A stretch of 64,000 nt of DNA from Trichoplax sp. H2 (lineage: Eukaryota; Placozoa; Uniplacotomia; Trichoplacea): positions 1-64,000 of the forward strand of contig NOWV01000243.1 of assembly GCA_003344405.1 (NCBI GenBank). The letters run 5' to 3'. How positions within the stretch are numbered: the stretch's first letter is position 1; each line of letters opens with the position of its first letter. The translations under genes and the position numbers were made by a program. Under the pieces are notes generated by a model, which was not told the DNA's origin, did no database searches, and worked only from the letters and a program-made list of their open reading frames with translations. Shown here piece by piece: positions 50,101 through 64,000 of this stretch.

Positions 50101-53100
50101 ATACTTAAGAAGATCATCACTGACCGGATTTTAGCGTATTACGTATCTTTTCGCAAAATCAGAGACAGGTTTACGGAATTTATGAATGCCATTACATTTT
50201 TTATTTTTGTTCATTGCTTACTAGAAATATTAACGCTATTTAGCAATCTGTAGAAAGTAATCCTACGTAACATACTGTAGTATGAGGTACAACTTGTTAG
50301 GGACTGTAATTTTAAATTTGTCAAAAGAATTCCAAGTTATTAATTGTGCTAGCTTTTTTGTACTTCAGGTTAGTCTGATTGGACTCGAGTGCCTCTCTCT
50401 TGTTGTTGTAAGACTCCAGGATGGTTTTAAGCCGTATGTTTCATTAAGTACGTTATCATACACAAGCATCAACGCTGTTTTTTTTTCTAAACGGAAAAAG
50501 TTATGTTGTACTCTTTAAAACATTCTCGATTACTTTGAAATTAGATAGTTTTATACTTACTTTTAGCCATTATGGAATGTCATATATCAGAAAACCGATA
50601 AAACCATGTAACACACTCCACGTTACAATAACTCCTTTCCTTTATTTATACTAGCTAGCTAGCATCTTATAACTTAACGCATTACTACTTAGTAGAAGTT
50701 AATGTAAAATCTACTTCCGTATAAGATGGTTTTGTTCGAAATTACTTATCAAGTTGATACTATCAATCATAACTATTGTAACGTTATAATAGAAAAATAA
50801 CATTTTTAGAAACGGATCTATCCGTTTGCTTCTGTAGAATCTATTTACTCTGTAAATTAGCATCTTTTGATATAGTAATGGGCTAATACTTTCCCTTGCT
50901 TATTTACAATTAGTATTCAATGCCATTGTAGATAGATTGGGGGATAGTCGAGGACAGGTAGGCATACAATTATATCAAATCTTAGAGATTTAATTGTGAA
51001 TTTAGCTTTACAGTAACAAATTTGGTTGTGTGCTTTTTGAAGTAAAAAACGCTGTATTACCAGTAGTGAAAGATATACCACTGCTTCTGTATAGGTTAGA
51101 GATCAATGTCAAAATTTACTGCAAAAGCTTATGGATCCTGGATCTTCACCTCAGGTGAAAATACTTTTTTTGCATCTGTAAATAAATTTTATTGGAGTTC
51201 GCATTTCGCTAACTTTTGTCATCTGTAGTTTATTTTAGAGAAAATGATTCCAGCTTTTCAGCATAAAAATTTTAGAGTCAGAGACGAATCTCTAGTGTGT
51301 CTTCAAAAAGCACTTGACGGGTAAGTATAATCCTATTCGTGTCCTATTATTACGGGGTAATAATCCATGAGTACCTCTTTGTTACCAGGTTCGGATCTTC
51401 ATCGTTGACAATTTCCAAGTTTGTACCTCATGCATGTAAACTTCTCGCAGATCCGAATGGCCAGGTAGCATCTTACAAATATTCTCTATTAGTTCTAAAG
51501 ATATAATTTAGTGTTATCCTTCTAATGTTATATTTCGTTACATCATGCAGGTGCGTGATACTGCAATAGATACGTTAGTTGACATTTATCGGCATGTCGG
51601 AGAAAAAGTTCGAGCTGATCTTAGTAGGAGAAATATCCCTGCCGCAAAGTACGTGAAATTTATCTAGTTAAAATGATATCTATATTATGGAATTGAAAAT
51701 ATGGTACCAAAGAAAGATATTATTGCTTACTTTAGGCTTTCAGTGTTATTTACGAAATTTAATGAATTAATTGAAAATGGAGACCTCTTAGATACCGCCG
51801 GTAACTAAATATAAATATACGAATCGTTTAATTTTGTCCTTCTTACTGTTAGCTTAACGCAAAATTGAATGAATGTTTGATATATTAAAAAATTTCTCTT
51901 ACCGAATACTGTTGTAGTTTTGGATGTTCCTACTATTGAATATGAAAATAATGCCAGTTCTGCAACGAACTCGTACAATGTAAATTACAACCGATATAAT
52001 AGTTTCAATTGGAATTAGATGATTAATTTATAGCGCTTTCTTTTTATTTATCACTGATAGCCATCTCCAATGCAAGGAAGATCTAGAGTGGCTACACCAA
52101 AGACACGATCAGGCCTTCAAACGCCTACCTCATCTCGTTATGCATCCACAGAGAACATTTCCGGTGCTGCACCTGCGTCAAGAAAACCTCCAATAGGTCA
52201 AACCAAAAATAAAAATAGTAATGCAGGTGACTAACATGGATTTTCGAATTTATAGAATATTCCTTTAGTGATCTATTGCCATTAACTTCTAAATTGTACG
52301 TACATGTATATCACCTTAAACTATTATACAGATGCTGGTGCAGTTAATGAAGATTATTTCTTGAATTCTTTTAATGAATTTGTTCCCGTTCAGGTAAGGT
52401 AGTTTTTTACTATTATAAAGAGATATTTTGTTATCATAACATCTGTGCTCCTTTTTAGTTTTGTTCAACTCGTGAACTACAAGATTTAATAACTGATATT
52501 AATACGGTATTGACAAGCGAAAAGTCAGAATGGGAGCAAAGAGTGCATACAGTAAGTGATGGATACGATGCTGGTTGTCTTACACCTGCCAATATTATAT
52601 TGTAATCATCTTTTGCATCACTTAGTTAAAACGATTACGAGGCGTCATACACGCTGGGGGATATGAATTTGATGTCTTCCTACCGCAGCTTAAAACTCTA
52701 GTTTTAGCACATCAGTCTGCTGTAAGTATCCGTCTAAATTTTGCATTTGTAATAATGAAATATCCTTAATACCTTTTATACTTTATATAGATCAAAGATC
52801 TTCGATCTCAAGTTTGTAGAGAGGCATGTATAACAGTCAGGTAATCGTAATGATCAACTTCGATATTTTTCGTACCACGTTACGAGTACTGTAAATTGTC
52901 ACTATGATCGGGTTATACATTTAATAAAACAATCACGATCTTTCACTATTTGTATAGTTTCCTAGCAGCTACGATTGGAATAAAATTCGATCATTTTGCT
53001 GGAATGGTACTACCTATGCTGTTTCAGCTACTACCTAATAGTGCAAAGGTAAGCCCCTTTTATGACGAAAGAATATAAACATAAGTTTATATGTGCTAAA

Positions 53101-56100
53101 ACTTTTGGATAATTTTAGTAAATTTTATTGCAATGAATAGGTGATGGCTACGTCTGGATATACCTGTATTATGTTTATAATCAAGGTATTCATAAGGATT
53201 ATTCGTTAAAGAACTAGGCTATTATATATTTCTTACTTTAATTTACACATCACTAGCACGTCCATTCCTTCAAACTGATTCCTGTAATACTTAGTTACGC
53301 AACTTCGAAAGCCAATGTAGTGAGAAGGTAATCTTTTCTTCAAATTTGTTTTTGTTTTCGAAGGAGTTAATAAACTAAATTAATAAGGTCTCATAATTCT
53401 AATATTTCTTCATTGGATCCTGTTGCAGCTATACTTTCGAATTTATGAATATAATTTTGCACACTTGGCCTACGCAAGCCCTAGAAAAGTAAAGTTGACT
53501 CTACTGCTTATTCTCAGTTACTAAACTATAATGTCAAACCTTAAATACTGAATTCCAAATTTATTTTCAGGCAGGCTGAAGCATTAGAAAAGACAGTTAA
53601 GGCCGGATTAAGTGATGCAAATGCAAGTGCTAGGGCTAGCGCGAGAAGGTTATTACCTAATATTAATAGTAATCTTTTACGCCTAAACAATCATTATTGA
53701 TGCTATTATGCCAAATAACGACCGATATCAAAGCTATGCTTGCTACTATTTTCACATTTCTAGATCTTTTTGGGGTTTCGCCAATCATTTTAAAAGCAGA
53801 GCTGACAAGTAGGTGTTTATATAAAAATCAAGTAAATCTCTATAAAATTACGCTTTCAGTGTTGTACATAATTTAACTTCCTGCCCCTAGAATGATGCTT
53901 ACGCTGGATAGCTCTAAACAAAAGCAGCTGATTGCAGAGAACGATGCATATGGCAGTACTAACAGCTTAGCTGATACTAGTGACGGTACCCAGAAATTAA
54001 AAGCAGCTGCCTTGTGAGTCAACCTATACTAGTATTTTACTGATTGTTTATCCGATAGATATTTAGAATTATACCTTGAATCATTTATTGATTTTTAGTG
54101 AAAGAAGTTCGAATGCCAGGCGCTCGTTTGTGAAACCGAAAACGAATTTGTTAAGTACTTACCGAGATAGTGAACCTGGTAAGTCATAAATAATTTTCAA
54201 TATATTGAAGCAAAAGTAACTTAGATTCCTGCTTAATTAAAGATGTTAGAGGGCGAAGCAATGGCGATGGCAAGATAAACGCGCGAAGTTCACTAAGAAT
54301 GAAAAGTAGTACGACTAGCAGAGCTTCTCCTGCTGGAAATACGACTAAGAGAATACCACGTGCTTCTCAATCGCAACGTAATATATAAAATAAAATTTAT
54401 TTGTATAGTACACTTTTTTATTTAATCCGTGCAAAATGATCTATTGATTATACGATACATTAAATAACAGCTGGTAGTCGTTCCAATTCGCCACCGCGAT
54501 TAAGTAAACTTTCATCTACTGCAAAAACTCCTACACGAAAAGTACATACACCGACCGTAGATATTACTAAATCGAAGGCTCTACGCCCACCAGCTCCGCC
54601 GAAAGTGAAGGAGCCAGTAAAAACAACAAGTAAGAATGACTCAGATAAAACCTCGGTTTGTTATTCGGTATCGTATATACTTGTGTATTTATTCATATTA
54701 TACCGTTTGGTAGACCTTAAAACATTAACACGTAATACGGAAGTGGAAACTCACGTATGGAATGCTCTGGTAAGAAGATATATAGTCGGGTATAAAAATT
54801 TATATTTGCGCATTCTCAAAATATAAACATAAAGCGAATTAATGATTTTAGACTCAAAGGAAAAGCGATACTTCAGCGGATTTCGAATCCGATGCTGGTA
54901 GTATGACATCTGAAAGCTCTGTAAGAAGTAACTTCACCTCCCTAAAGGTAACATCACACTGGAAGAGTTACAGTACGGACCATAACGAACAATAACAATT
55001 TTAGAGGCGCTTACGTTGAAAGGTACTAAATTATATATTGCTTACTGATGTAGGAAACTGAAATTGGCCTGACTAAATGTAAAAGTTCGTCGTGGTCTGA
55101 ACGAATGGAAGGACTTGAAGAATTTATGGGATTGCTAGTTGGGGAACATAAACTGAGGTAAAAGATATTTTTTACAGTTCTCGTTATACTAGATTGTAGA
55201 CTATTAAATCAAGTGTATATTGAATGCAAAATTGCTGAAAGAATAATTCTTGCTTTGCATAAATACAAACTCGAGCTTAATGATGGCGCTTTCTTCTATA
55301 TCTGAATGAAATCAAATAACAGTGATTGTTTGATAGTTTACACTCTTGTCATGTTGATACTGAAGATTTATCCAGCCCTGAGTGCAAATAAAGTTAGCCC
55401 TTAAATGCATCTGCTACCTTAGGGCTGAGTTTATCTGAAATTTGATGAAGATGTTAGCCATTCATGAGAAAAGCAGTCTGTTGAACACTAGTTATTACAA
55501 AGTGTACATGTGGTTCCATCTACTTACTTACCCTGAACCAACAGCTACATTCGCTACTGTATTTACTGTAGATTTGTAATACACCTGGTTATAGTAACTG
55601 TTCCTTCAAAGTTAATATGTGTCTATACTATCATGTTTGTAAGCTTACGATGTTAACTAATGACACATCACTGTTAATGCAGCTACAAAGATATCAACCG
55701 TATCAAGGAGTGCCTTACTCAAATGTTAGACGAGAAACATATGCAAGTATGCTACTGGATATTTTATATAAGACAAAAAAAATTAAAAAATGGTATAATA
55801 CATATTATTAACTCTATACCAAATAGGTTTATAACAAGTTTTTGAACACAGTTTGTGAATTTGTTACCACATATCATAATAAATTGCAAGACTGGTTCTT
55901 TACTATATTTACCAAATTGCTGCTAAGAGTAAGCAGTGACATGCCACCACCAGTTTACTCTAAGTTGATCGATGCTTTGGATACCATTCGGTTCGTAAGT
56001 TGTAATATGTGCTATAGACGTGGAATATGTGCCATAATAACATTGACTTCATTTTTAGACGAACCTTTTCCTATGACATCCAATTCATAGCCCTTGTTAA

Positions 56101-59100
56101 ATTTATATCTGAGAATGGAGATCATATCAATATAAAAGTATGTAAAATGTTACATACTCACATTGTTAGCAGTATAGGCTTGTGGCTGTTTATCTACATA
56201 TCGTTTTTCTGTAATTAATGCGTAGGTAAAATTGGCTTTCCTTAATTTTGCTCGAGAAGTCGCGGAATTAATGGACCCATCTGTATTTGTGAATAGTGTT
56301 GGTAAGGATACATACTTTTGTTATACTCGTTTTTGCAACGATAAGTTAGAATTATTGATATTTACTGGACTTCATAGATAATCGACGTGCAATGTCTCGT
56401 ATCATAACATGGAGCACCGATCCAAAAAACGTAGCTCTAAGAAAGGTCGTTTCTTTGACTTTCATCGTTTTTTATGCATCTTGTATATCTTACTAAGACG
56501 TTTAATCTATTATGCTATCAATACACTAGGCGGCCAATATTGTCATTATAGCTATATTTGAATTAAATAAATCCGAATTTTCTGCTTTGTTATCCAATTT
56601 ACCGAAATCTTTCCAGGTAATGATATCTACCGACAATTATGATAATGTTACGAAGTTTCTACTTACCCCATTACATTAAAAATCGAGGAATAAAAACCAT
56701 ATCATACCATTTCATTTTATATTCGTAATTTAACCATATTATGATTTATAATAATAGGATATCGCAAGTAGCATGCTACAACAATATCTTGACAGTGGTT
56801 GCATGGAAGTTCCTGAAGTAATGATTTATTAAATCCAAGCTTGAAATCTTGTTTTATATAAAGTTCTTAATTAAGAATATATTTGTTTAGTCACCTAGAG
56901 CCAGTAGTAAAGTAAGAAGCAGCCCAAGAGGGATGGAAAAAAATATGCCTGGCAAGGATATCTATTCACCTGTAAACACGAATACAACAAAACCACTCAT
57001 GGCTAGAAAGAATTCAATGGAAGGTAGTCGCCTGCTGTCTTAAATTTTCACAACGACTGTAGTTTTCCTTTATGTAGTTCTTTATATCATATATGTAATG
57101 ACATAGTAAACTCATGAAAACCTACAACGATTTTATACAATCATGTCAGTCAAGTATTGAACTTGAAGGTAAATGATGATTCAGCAAAAGTTTATAATGT
57201 TTTAGATCATTACAAGCAAGACAATGAATATAATCCAATTTACTATCAGGACGAGAATGAACCTCCATCACCAGTTAGTAATCATGTAGGTGTTTTATAA
57301 TCCTTTCTAAGTTATTGCTCATTTCAGCTGATATGAACTGATCAATTAAAATATTATATTGGGTAACAGATGCCTAAGCAGCCTAGCCGGCGATCAGAAA
57401 GCATCGGTAAGAGTCCATTTTTCATAGCCAATTATGAGGAATTGCTATTTTAAAACTTTATAATATGAGTTGACGGAATAAATGATGATGTTTGTTACTC
57501 CGATTTGTTAGATCTTATATCAAAGTTAGCCGCTGCCTTACCAACACAATTGCAAAGGTACTAGTATCGCTTGAGTAAGATGCTGCTAGTTACAGTATGT
57601 CATTGTAACATGTTATACAAAAAGTAATGATTAATGACGTTGCTACGCAGTTTGGACGAAGTCACAATTACCCTTAAGAATCTACTGCAATTGATAAGTG
57701 AAGATGTAACTCTATCTCATTGGGATAAACATTTAAAAGGCTTGGTCTCGAATTTGTTTCAGCTTATTACAACCTACCCTACTGAGGTAAATCATCTTAG
57801 CGTATTCCTCGTAAATAAAACGATTTTAAAACTATTTCTGAAATTGCTTTCTACGCATGTAAACAATCTAGACTTCGATCAAAGTACTGTCTTTTCGAAT
57901 TATGAAATATCTATTCGACCTGCAGTTTTCAAAGTTAACGGATTTAGCGAATGAAATAATAAATAATTTTATTGCATTCGAAGTCACTAATGACGATAGA
58001 GAGGTAAATATGATATAATAACTTTAACGAAATGATGATGAATTAATGGATTAAAATGCCCCTATAGGTTTCTCGGATTTCTGAAGAAGCACTCTTTGCG
58101 TACGCTGCCGCCGTCCCTGGAGAAGTAATACTTCCAGTCTTAGTTCCTATTATTGAAAAATTTAAGTATCCAAGCAATTTGTCTGGTTTGAAATTATTGA
58201 ATAAGGTGAGTTTTGTATCATGACCAATTCAAAGAATTTATTCAAATGAAATTAATAAAAAATTTATTTGTGATTGCTACGTATTATTGCTACAGATATT
58301 AGATGAAATTCAAAAAGAAGACATCATTCCTAGTTTAAACTATTTAATGCCCGCATTGGTTAAGGTATCTATTGTCAATTTATAGCATAGCGAATAAAAA
58401 GTACAATTCTTTCCATTTAACTTAATACTTGCAATTATCTTTTATTTGCCAGTCTTTTCAACATAATGAAAGCAGCGTTAGGAAAGCTTGTGTTTTCTGT
58501 CTGGTTGCACTACATAAAATAATTGGAGAAGATCTAAAGAATTACCTGACTGGATTAACGGGATCACAGGTAGATGTAATGATATATTGATGAAATATCG
58601 CTATCCATGTAAAAGATTTTATAAATTTAAGCTATAACACATAATGTTACGCTGAATGCTAACTTAAAGACATTACTATTGCATTTACAGATAAAGCTAT
58701 TACATCTCTACATCAAGCGATCTGTATCTCAAGCGACTACTGCTGCAAATTTCACCGGTCGATAAATTAATTAATTTTACTACTACTATACAATTGTAGT
58801 CGTATATGAAGCAATTGTACGTTACAGTGTCAAATGCATCCCTCAATTTAATGGCATGTAATGTTTAATGCTATGGAAAGTAATTATTTTAGAAAAAAAC
58901 TTAAATATTAATGCAATGTTTTATGGCGTCACTCTGTTCTATATTACGGAAGGTATAAAAAATATTTTGTGGTAGAATGCTATTCAAATTCTTTTATTTT
59001 GCTTTACGAAAATGAATCGAAATTTTAGTATTATATGTACATAAGCTCTAATATTGATGCAGTTTGTTGCATGTTACAAAACATGTAGCTGTAGCGTTCG

Positions 59101-62100
59101 CAGTATTATTACTTATACAGTATATATATATATATATACATTGGCAAGTACCAGCTTGTAATGCCTGATTAATATTAATAATACTGTACTACTTTATTAT
59201 TACCCATATTATTACCTAGCATAATCATAAATAATACATGAAATCAACTAAATAAAATGAATTACGCAGGACCAGATCAATTACAAAAATGTATTATTAC
59301 GAATTTAATGAACTAGAAATAGTTAGCCTACAGAAATTTTTATTAATTATAATATTGCTTTTGACATTGATTATTATGTAATTTAATGATTCGTTTTTAC
59401 CCCTTCACGTTAATAAATTATTTATAACCGCAAAGGAAGCACATTTTGGGGATAAAATTCATGACTACAATTATGTAATTATTCGTCTCTATAATAGTGT
59501 TTGCTAAGTGCTATAGCATTGATAGCTTATTAATCATTCGATAGCGATCTTGATCGTAAATATTCACGATATGGATCAATTAATCTTTTTTAATAGAAAT
59601 AGCTACAATTACGAAGTAACGAGTGTTGCTAACACTGCATTGGCTTCTAGATCATAAAATGAAGCTTTTTCGGCTTTTTGCTTTGCGCCTCGGACGAAGC
59701 GTTTAAAACTTTGAATAACTCTCTGCCTATAGCAACCAATTTACCTCTTAACGTCTCATCTAATCCCCAGTCTGTTACTACTTGCAATTCACCTCTAGCT
59801 TTCAATTGGACAGGAAATGAGAAAGCAATTCCGTACGGAATACCATACCAACCTTCCGAAATGATCGACATTGATGTTATTATGTCGTCGTTTGTTCCGT
59901 GCCAAAAATCGGATAATTGTTCAATAATAGAATTAGCAATTGAAATAGACGTCTCTCCTGGGCGTAGTTTAGTAATTTCTTCGTGTCTATCTTTGACAGT
60001 AGCTTGAAATGTCCCGTTTATCCACTTATTATCATGAACTAATTCCACAACCGATCTTGAATAATCTGCTGGTCCCATTATTGCACTGTCGCAGTCATAT
60101 ACATGTGATTTGGAAACATCTATAACTTGATTTATTTGTGGATTTCCCCATACAATAACATTGTTAATTTTTGATGAATTAACTTTCAAGCGATTGCTGA
60201 GAACAGATTTTGCCCGATTTTCCTGTAATCTGGATGACAACGCAATAAATTTACGCTTAGGTACCTTAGGGGCATATTTACTTAAAACTGATGCCTGATA
60301 ATTAGCGGCTTCACCGCCAATAAATATAATTCCATCTTTGTCTATGCCCTCTTCTATAACTGGACCGTAGTCTTGATAAATTGCTCTATTCGCATTAATG
60401 ATGGTTTGCTTATCTTCATCAGAAGCATCAATAGGAATGGAGCTTCCATCAGTTAAAATAACTACTTGAGCATCTTTCACTCCAACGTCTAACTGGCCTG
60501 TAGCTGTTATCTTTCTTAGTAGAGGCCCAGCTAAATCTTCTAGTTCCATGACAAGTCCATGCAGTTTTTCTAAATTCTCACCTGAATCAACTAAACGCAA
60601 ATCTAATTCTTCGTTCTTTCCGAAAGCATCACCATTAGCAAGGCTAAGGACGATATTGTAAACTAAAGAACTGCTCGCATTAGTTATGCATACTCTTAAA
60701 GGCCAACTTTTAACTATTTTAGCTTCTGCCAGATCTTTAGCTAAAGTTTCCATGTTTTCATCAGCGACAACAGTTAATTCTTCACTCATCATGTTTGACG
60801 AGAAGTGATAATAACCTGAAAAAGGAAGAAAAAATTCAAGTTAAAACTACACATGGTAATCCTATCAAAACGATAAGGAAAAGGTTTCAATGTTATGCAT
60901 TGGTAACCCTCTTATTAAATATCTATACACTCGTATCGTAGTGCAAGCTGACAATTAACTGTAATGCAACTACTATAGCCATTTCATTTAATGGAAGCCT
61001 TGGCAATATCATTGATCTAATTACTGATGTATCCTAGTCATCCAAATGTAAAACGATCGGAACTTACTTTCAACATATTCTAGAAAATCATTACAATCGC
61101 CAATAAGTTTGCCGGCGCCACCACGTTCAACTAACTCTCGCCACACTATAGGTGAGGTATCATGCTCAAATCCCATATCTAAACAAGTCTGTCTTAGCCA
61201 AGCTTCCCATTCGGACGGATGTTTCGAAATTTTGTGTACCTTAAAATTGGGCAAATTCATGGCTAACTCATCGGCTAATAACTCTGCTTTGGCATAAAAG
61301 GGGCAATTTGATCTTCCTGCAATGACGATTAGTACCATGGCTAATTCTTGGTAATGGATAAAGTCAGTTTTATGTTAATAAACAAATTATTATTAATTCT
61401 TTGCACGACTGTTTGAGTCTTGATTCAACTTGGATGCTATTAGTCCACTTCTATGATTTCAATTTAGAAAATAATGGCTAAAATTGGCTCTCCTACAGCA
61501 ATTCAATTCAAACGAATCGGTTCTATTACATTTACTTCTACCTTTTATACTCCTATCGTTGGAGGATTGAGTACAGTAACGTCTCTCTGTAGGTTTCTAT
61601 ATGATTATATAATATAATTTATTAAACGATAACAGCAATCTCGGAATCGACAACTTCTGTTGCCTAGATACACGACGCACACTGACCATGATTGGATGAA
61701 TACAGACGTCAAGACGCGCGGACAGTGGCCGACGAGTTCGTTTGCGTACAGTACGGTACCGAGTACTGTAAGGAGTGTGTAAAATATATGTCGTAGTAGG
61801 GCTTGATTTTATAGCCTAAAAAGTGCCCAACTTACGACATCTACTTTCTATCTGATGATTGTAGACTAGCGTACTAATTGCCCATACTGACTCTGTTCTA
61901 AAGCAAGCACTACAGTCCAGGAAAAATGTGTAAAACTTATGTCGCATGAAGTCACTTAATGTCTTGTTCTTTACTTTAAATTATAGCTTCGGCCCATGAC
62001 ATTTATTTTGTGCGTTGCCACATTGCAGTACGGTGGCAGCAAGTCCCCAATGCACACTGCGGTCTTGCCTACTTGAGCACGGGAAGGAGTCCAACAATGG

Positions 62101-64000
62101 CTTTACTATGCGCTCGCAGACTAGTTTACAACGTAACCTAATGACGGCAACGCCATCAATCCTCCTAACGTGTGGTGGACTGCTGGCATTTTCCTCATTT
62201 CGAGCTGAAAGAATCTCCCGACATTGAACTGATGAGAGCTTAGTAATGGAAGATGACAAAGATCACTCAGAGCATGATAGTGCTGCAAGTATTGCTGTTG
62301 ATGGTCTTAGTTTAGACCCAAAGCAACAGAAAGAATTTGAGAAAAAGCTCAAAAAATTGCCAACTAAGGTTAGCTATTTCGATCATGGAGGAGGTAGAGT
62401 TGTTCGGTTGATGCAGCTACTGCACAACTGCAACTCGTTTTATGGGAGATGCTCGAGAGGTTATTACAGTATATTGTTGAGTTATAGTAAGGTTAAGCTC
62501 AGAAGAATCTTCATGAGCACCATCACTTTCTGATAATATACCTGATATCATGTAAAAGTTGGAAGTAATGACAGTTGATTCTAAGGTCATGTAGAATACT
62601 GCCCAGTACGGCCACCATGGAGCTCGCTAGTAAAGCACATGCTGCTGTAGTTCTTGACGATCAAGGAAGGAACTAATTAAACTAATTGTTGTAATGTTGG
62701 TAATATTCAAGATGCTTAATCTATCACAATCTTAATCAACACGATCACTTTCTTAATTTACTTCATATCATGTAAAAGTTAGAAATAGTGAAGGTTATTG
62801 ATTCTAGTGTAATGCAGAATACTAATGTAAATGAGTACGATCACTTTCTTATTAATATACCTGATATCATGTAAAAATTACAAGTAGCAAGGGTTGATGC
62901 TATGATAATGTAGAATACTGATCTTAATGAGCACGATCACTTTCTTGAAATGTACCTGATATCATGTAAAAGTTTCAAGTAGTGGCAATTGACTCTATGG
63001 CAATGTAGAATACTACCCAGCACGGCCGCTATGGAGCTCGCTAGTAACGCACATGCAGCTGTAGTTCTTGACGACCAAGGAAGGAACTAATTGTTGTAGT
63101 GTTGGTAATATTCAAGTTACTTAATCTATCACTATCTTCATCAGCACGATCACTTTCTTAATCTACCTAATATCAAAGTTAGAAGTAGTCAGGGTTGATT
63201 CTAGCACGGCTACTAGGGAGCTCGCTAGTAACGCACATACAGCTTCAGCTCTTGACGACCAAGGAAGGAACTAATTAAACTAATTATTTTAATACTGGTA
63301 ATAGTCATAATGCTTAATCTATCACGCTATGAATGTGCACGATTACTTTCTCGAAATATACCGGAGTGAGTTTAACTGATTTTGCAGGACTATGACCTGA
63401 TATCATGTAAAAGTTAGAAGTAGTGAGAGTTGATTGTATGGTTATGTAGAATACTGCCCATCACGGCGACCCGTGGAGCTCGCTGGTAGAGCACGTACAC
63501 AGTAACTGCAGTTCTTGACGACCACAGAACGGAACGAATGTTAGTAATATTCAAGATGCTTAATCTATCGTGAAATGATTCATTTACCTTCAGGTCGAGC
63601 TTAAAAGAGTTTTACCAACGTCTTCAAATTCTTCATGTACACTTGATACTTATCACATTTTTAGTTCAATAAGTAGGACACAATTACAGTTGATCTATGC
63701 TACCGGACATACCATAAGAGACCAACCATTGAAGAGATTGACTAGCCAGGAGCTGACTGGGATTCTATAAAATCCTTAGTAGTTATTATGTCGCCAATTT
63801 TGTTGGAAAGCTGAGCTCAGGAGAACCTCTATCAAAGTCTTCTACTTTCTTGAAATGCAGTTGGTTTCACGTCTAAGTTATCAAAAGTCAATGATACTGA
63901 ACTGTAAGAGGAGGTACCATTGAGGAGAGTATCTAACAGTAAACTCGAAGTTCATACAGCTGTTGATGAGATTTTAATCAATACATATATAGTTAGAGTC

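Overview
The window reads as nuclear DNA of an animal: AT-rich, gene-poor over its left two thirds, with genes split into many short exons by short GT-AG introns. Five of its loci can be named, because separate exons join in frame at good splice sites: an Mnx-type homeobox gene, zeta-COP (COPZ), CLASP, MDH1B, and a cluster of rhodopsin-like receptors. An Mnx gene with a long intron, a compact 43-exon CLASP, orphan-type receptors and overall AT-richness fit a placozoan (Trichoplax/Hoilungia) best. That assignment is inference; another early-branching animal or small-genome invertebrate is possible.

Layout. Positions 1-9.3 kb hold receptor genes and relics: a partial receptor cut by the left edge (minus), a broken paralogue at 2.6-3.35 kb (minus) and a relic of the last two helices at 9.07-9.3 kb (plus). 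The Mnx gene lies on the minus strand from 24.5 to 15.5 kb, with an 8.1-kb intron between an eh1 repressor-motif exon and the homeodomain exon. A stretch from 24.5 to about 41.5 kb has no recognisable gene but carries repeats shared with the first 8 kb. From 41.5 kb to the end the window is gene-dense with alternating strands: an unidentified minus exon, COPZ (minus), a repeat-rich 4.5-kb interval, CLASP (plus), MDH1B (minus, tail-to-tail with CLASP), then the first exon of an unidentified plus-strand gene followed by a tandem array with tRNA-like modules.

Three 20-N gaps (6832, 33313, 45551) are each flanked by near-identical sequence on both sides. This is the pattern expected when two divergent haplotypes are placed end to end, so those duplications are probably assembly artefacts; they also expose indels between haplotypes, including one of about 858 bp.

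The named genes are unrelated cellular functions rather than a pathway: neural/endodermal-type transcription factor (Mnx), COPI vesicle coat (COPZ), microtubule plus-end stabiliser (CLASP), and a cilium-associated malate-dehydrogenase-like protein without catalytic residues (MDH1B). I found no convincing new molecular system. The least explained items are the GTAC-rich palindromic cluster next to COPZ, the mixed-unit array at 62.5-63.6 kb with a tRNA-like D-arm, and the 858-bp haplotype-specific insert.
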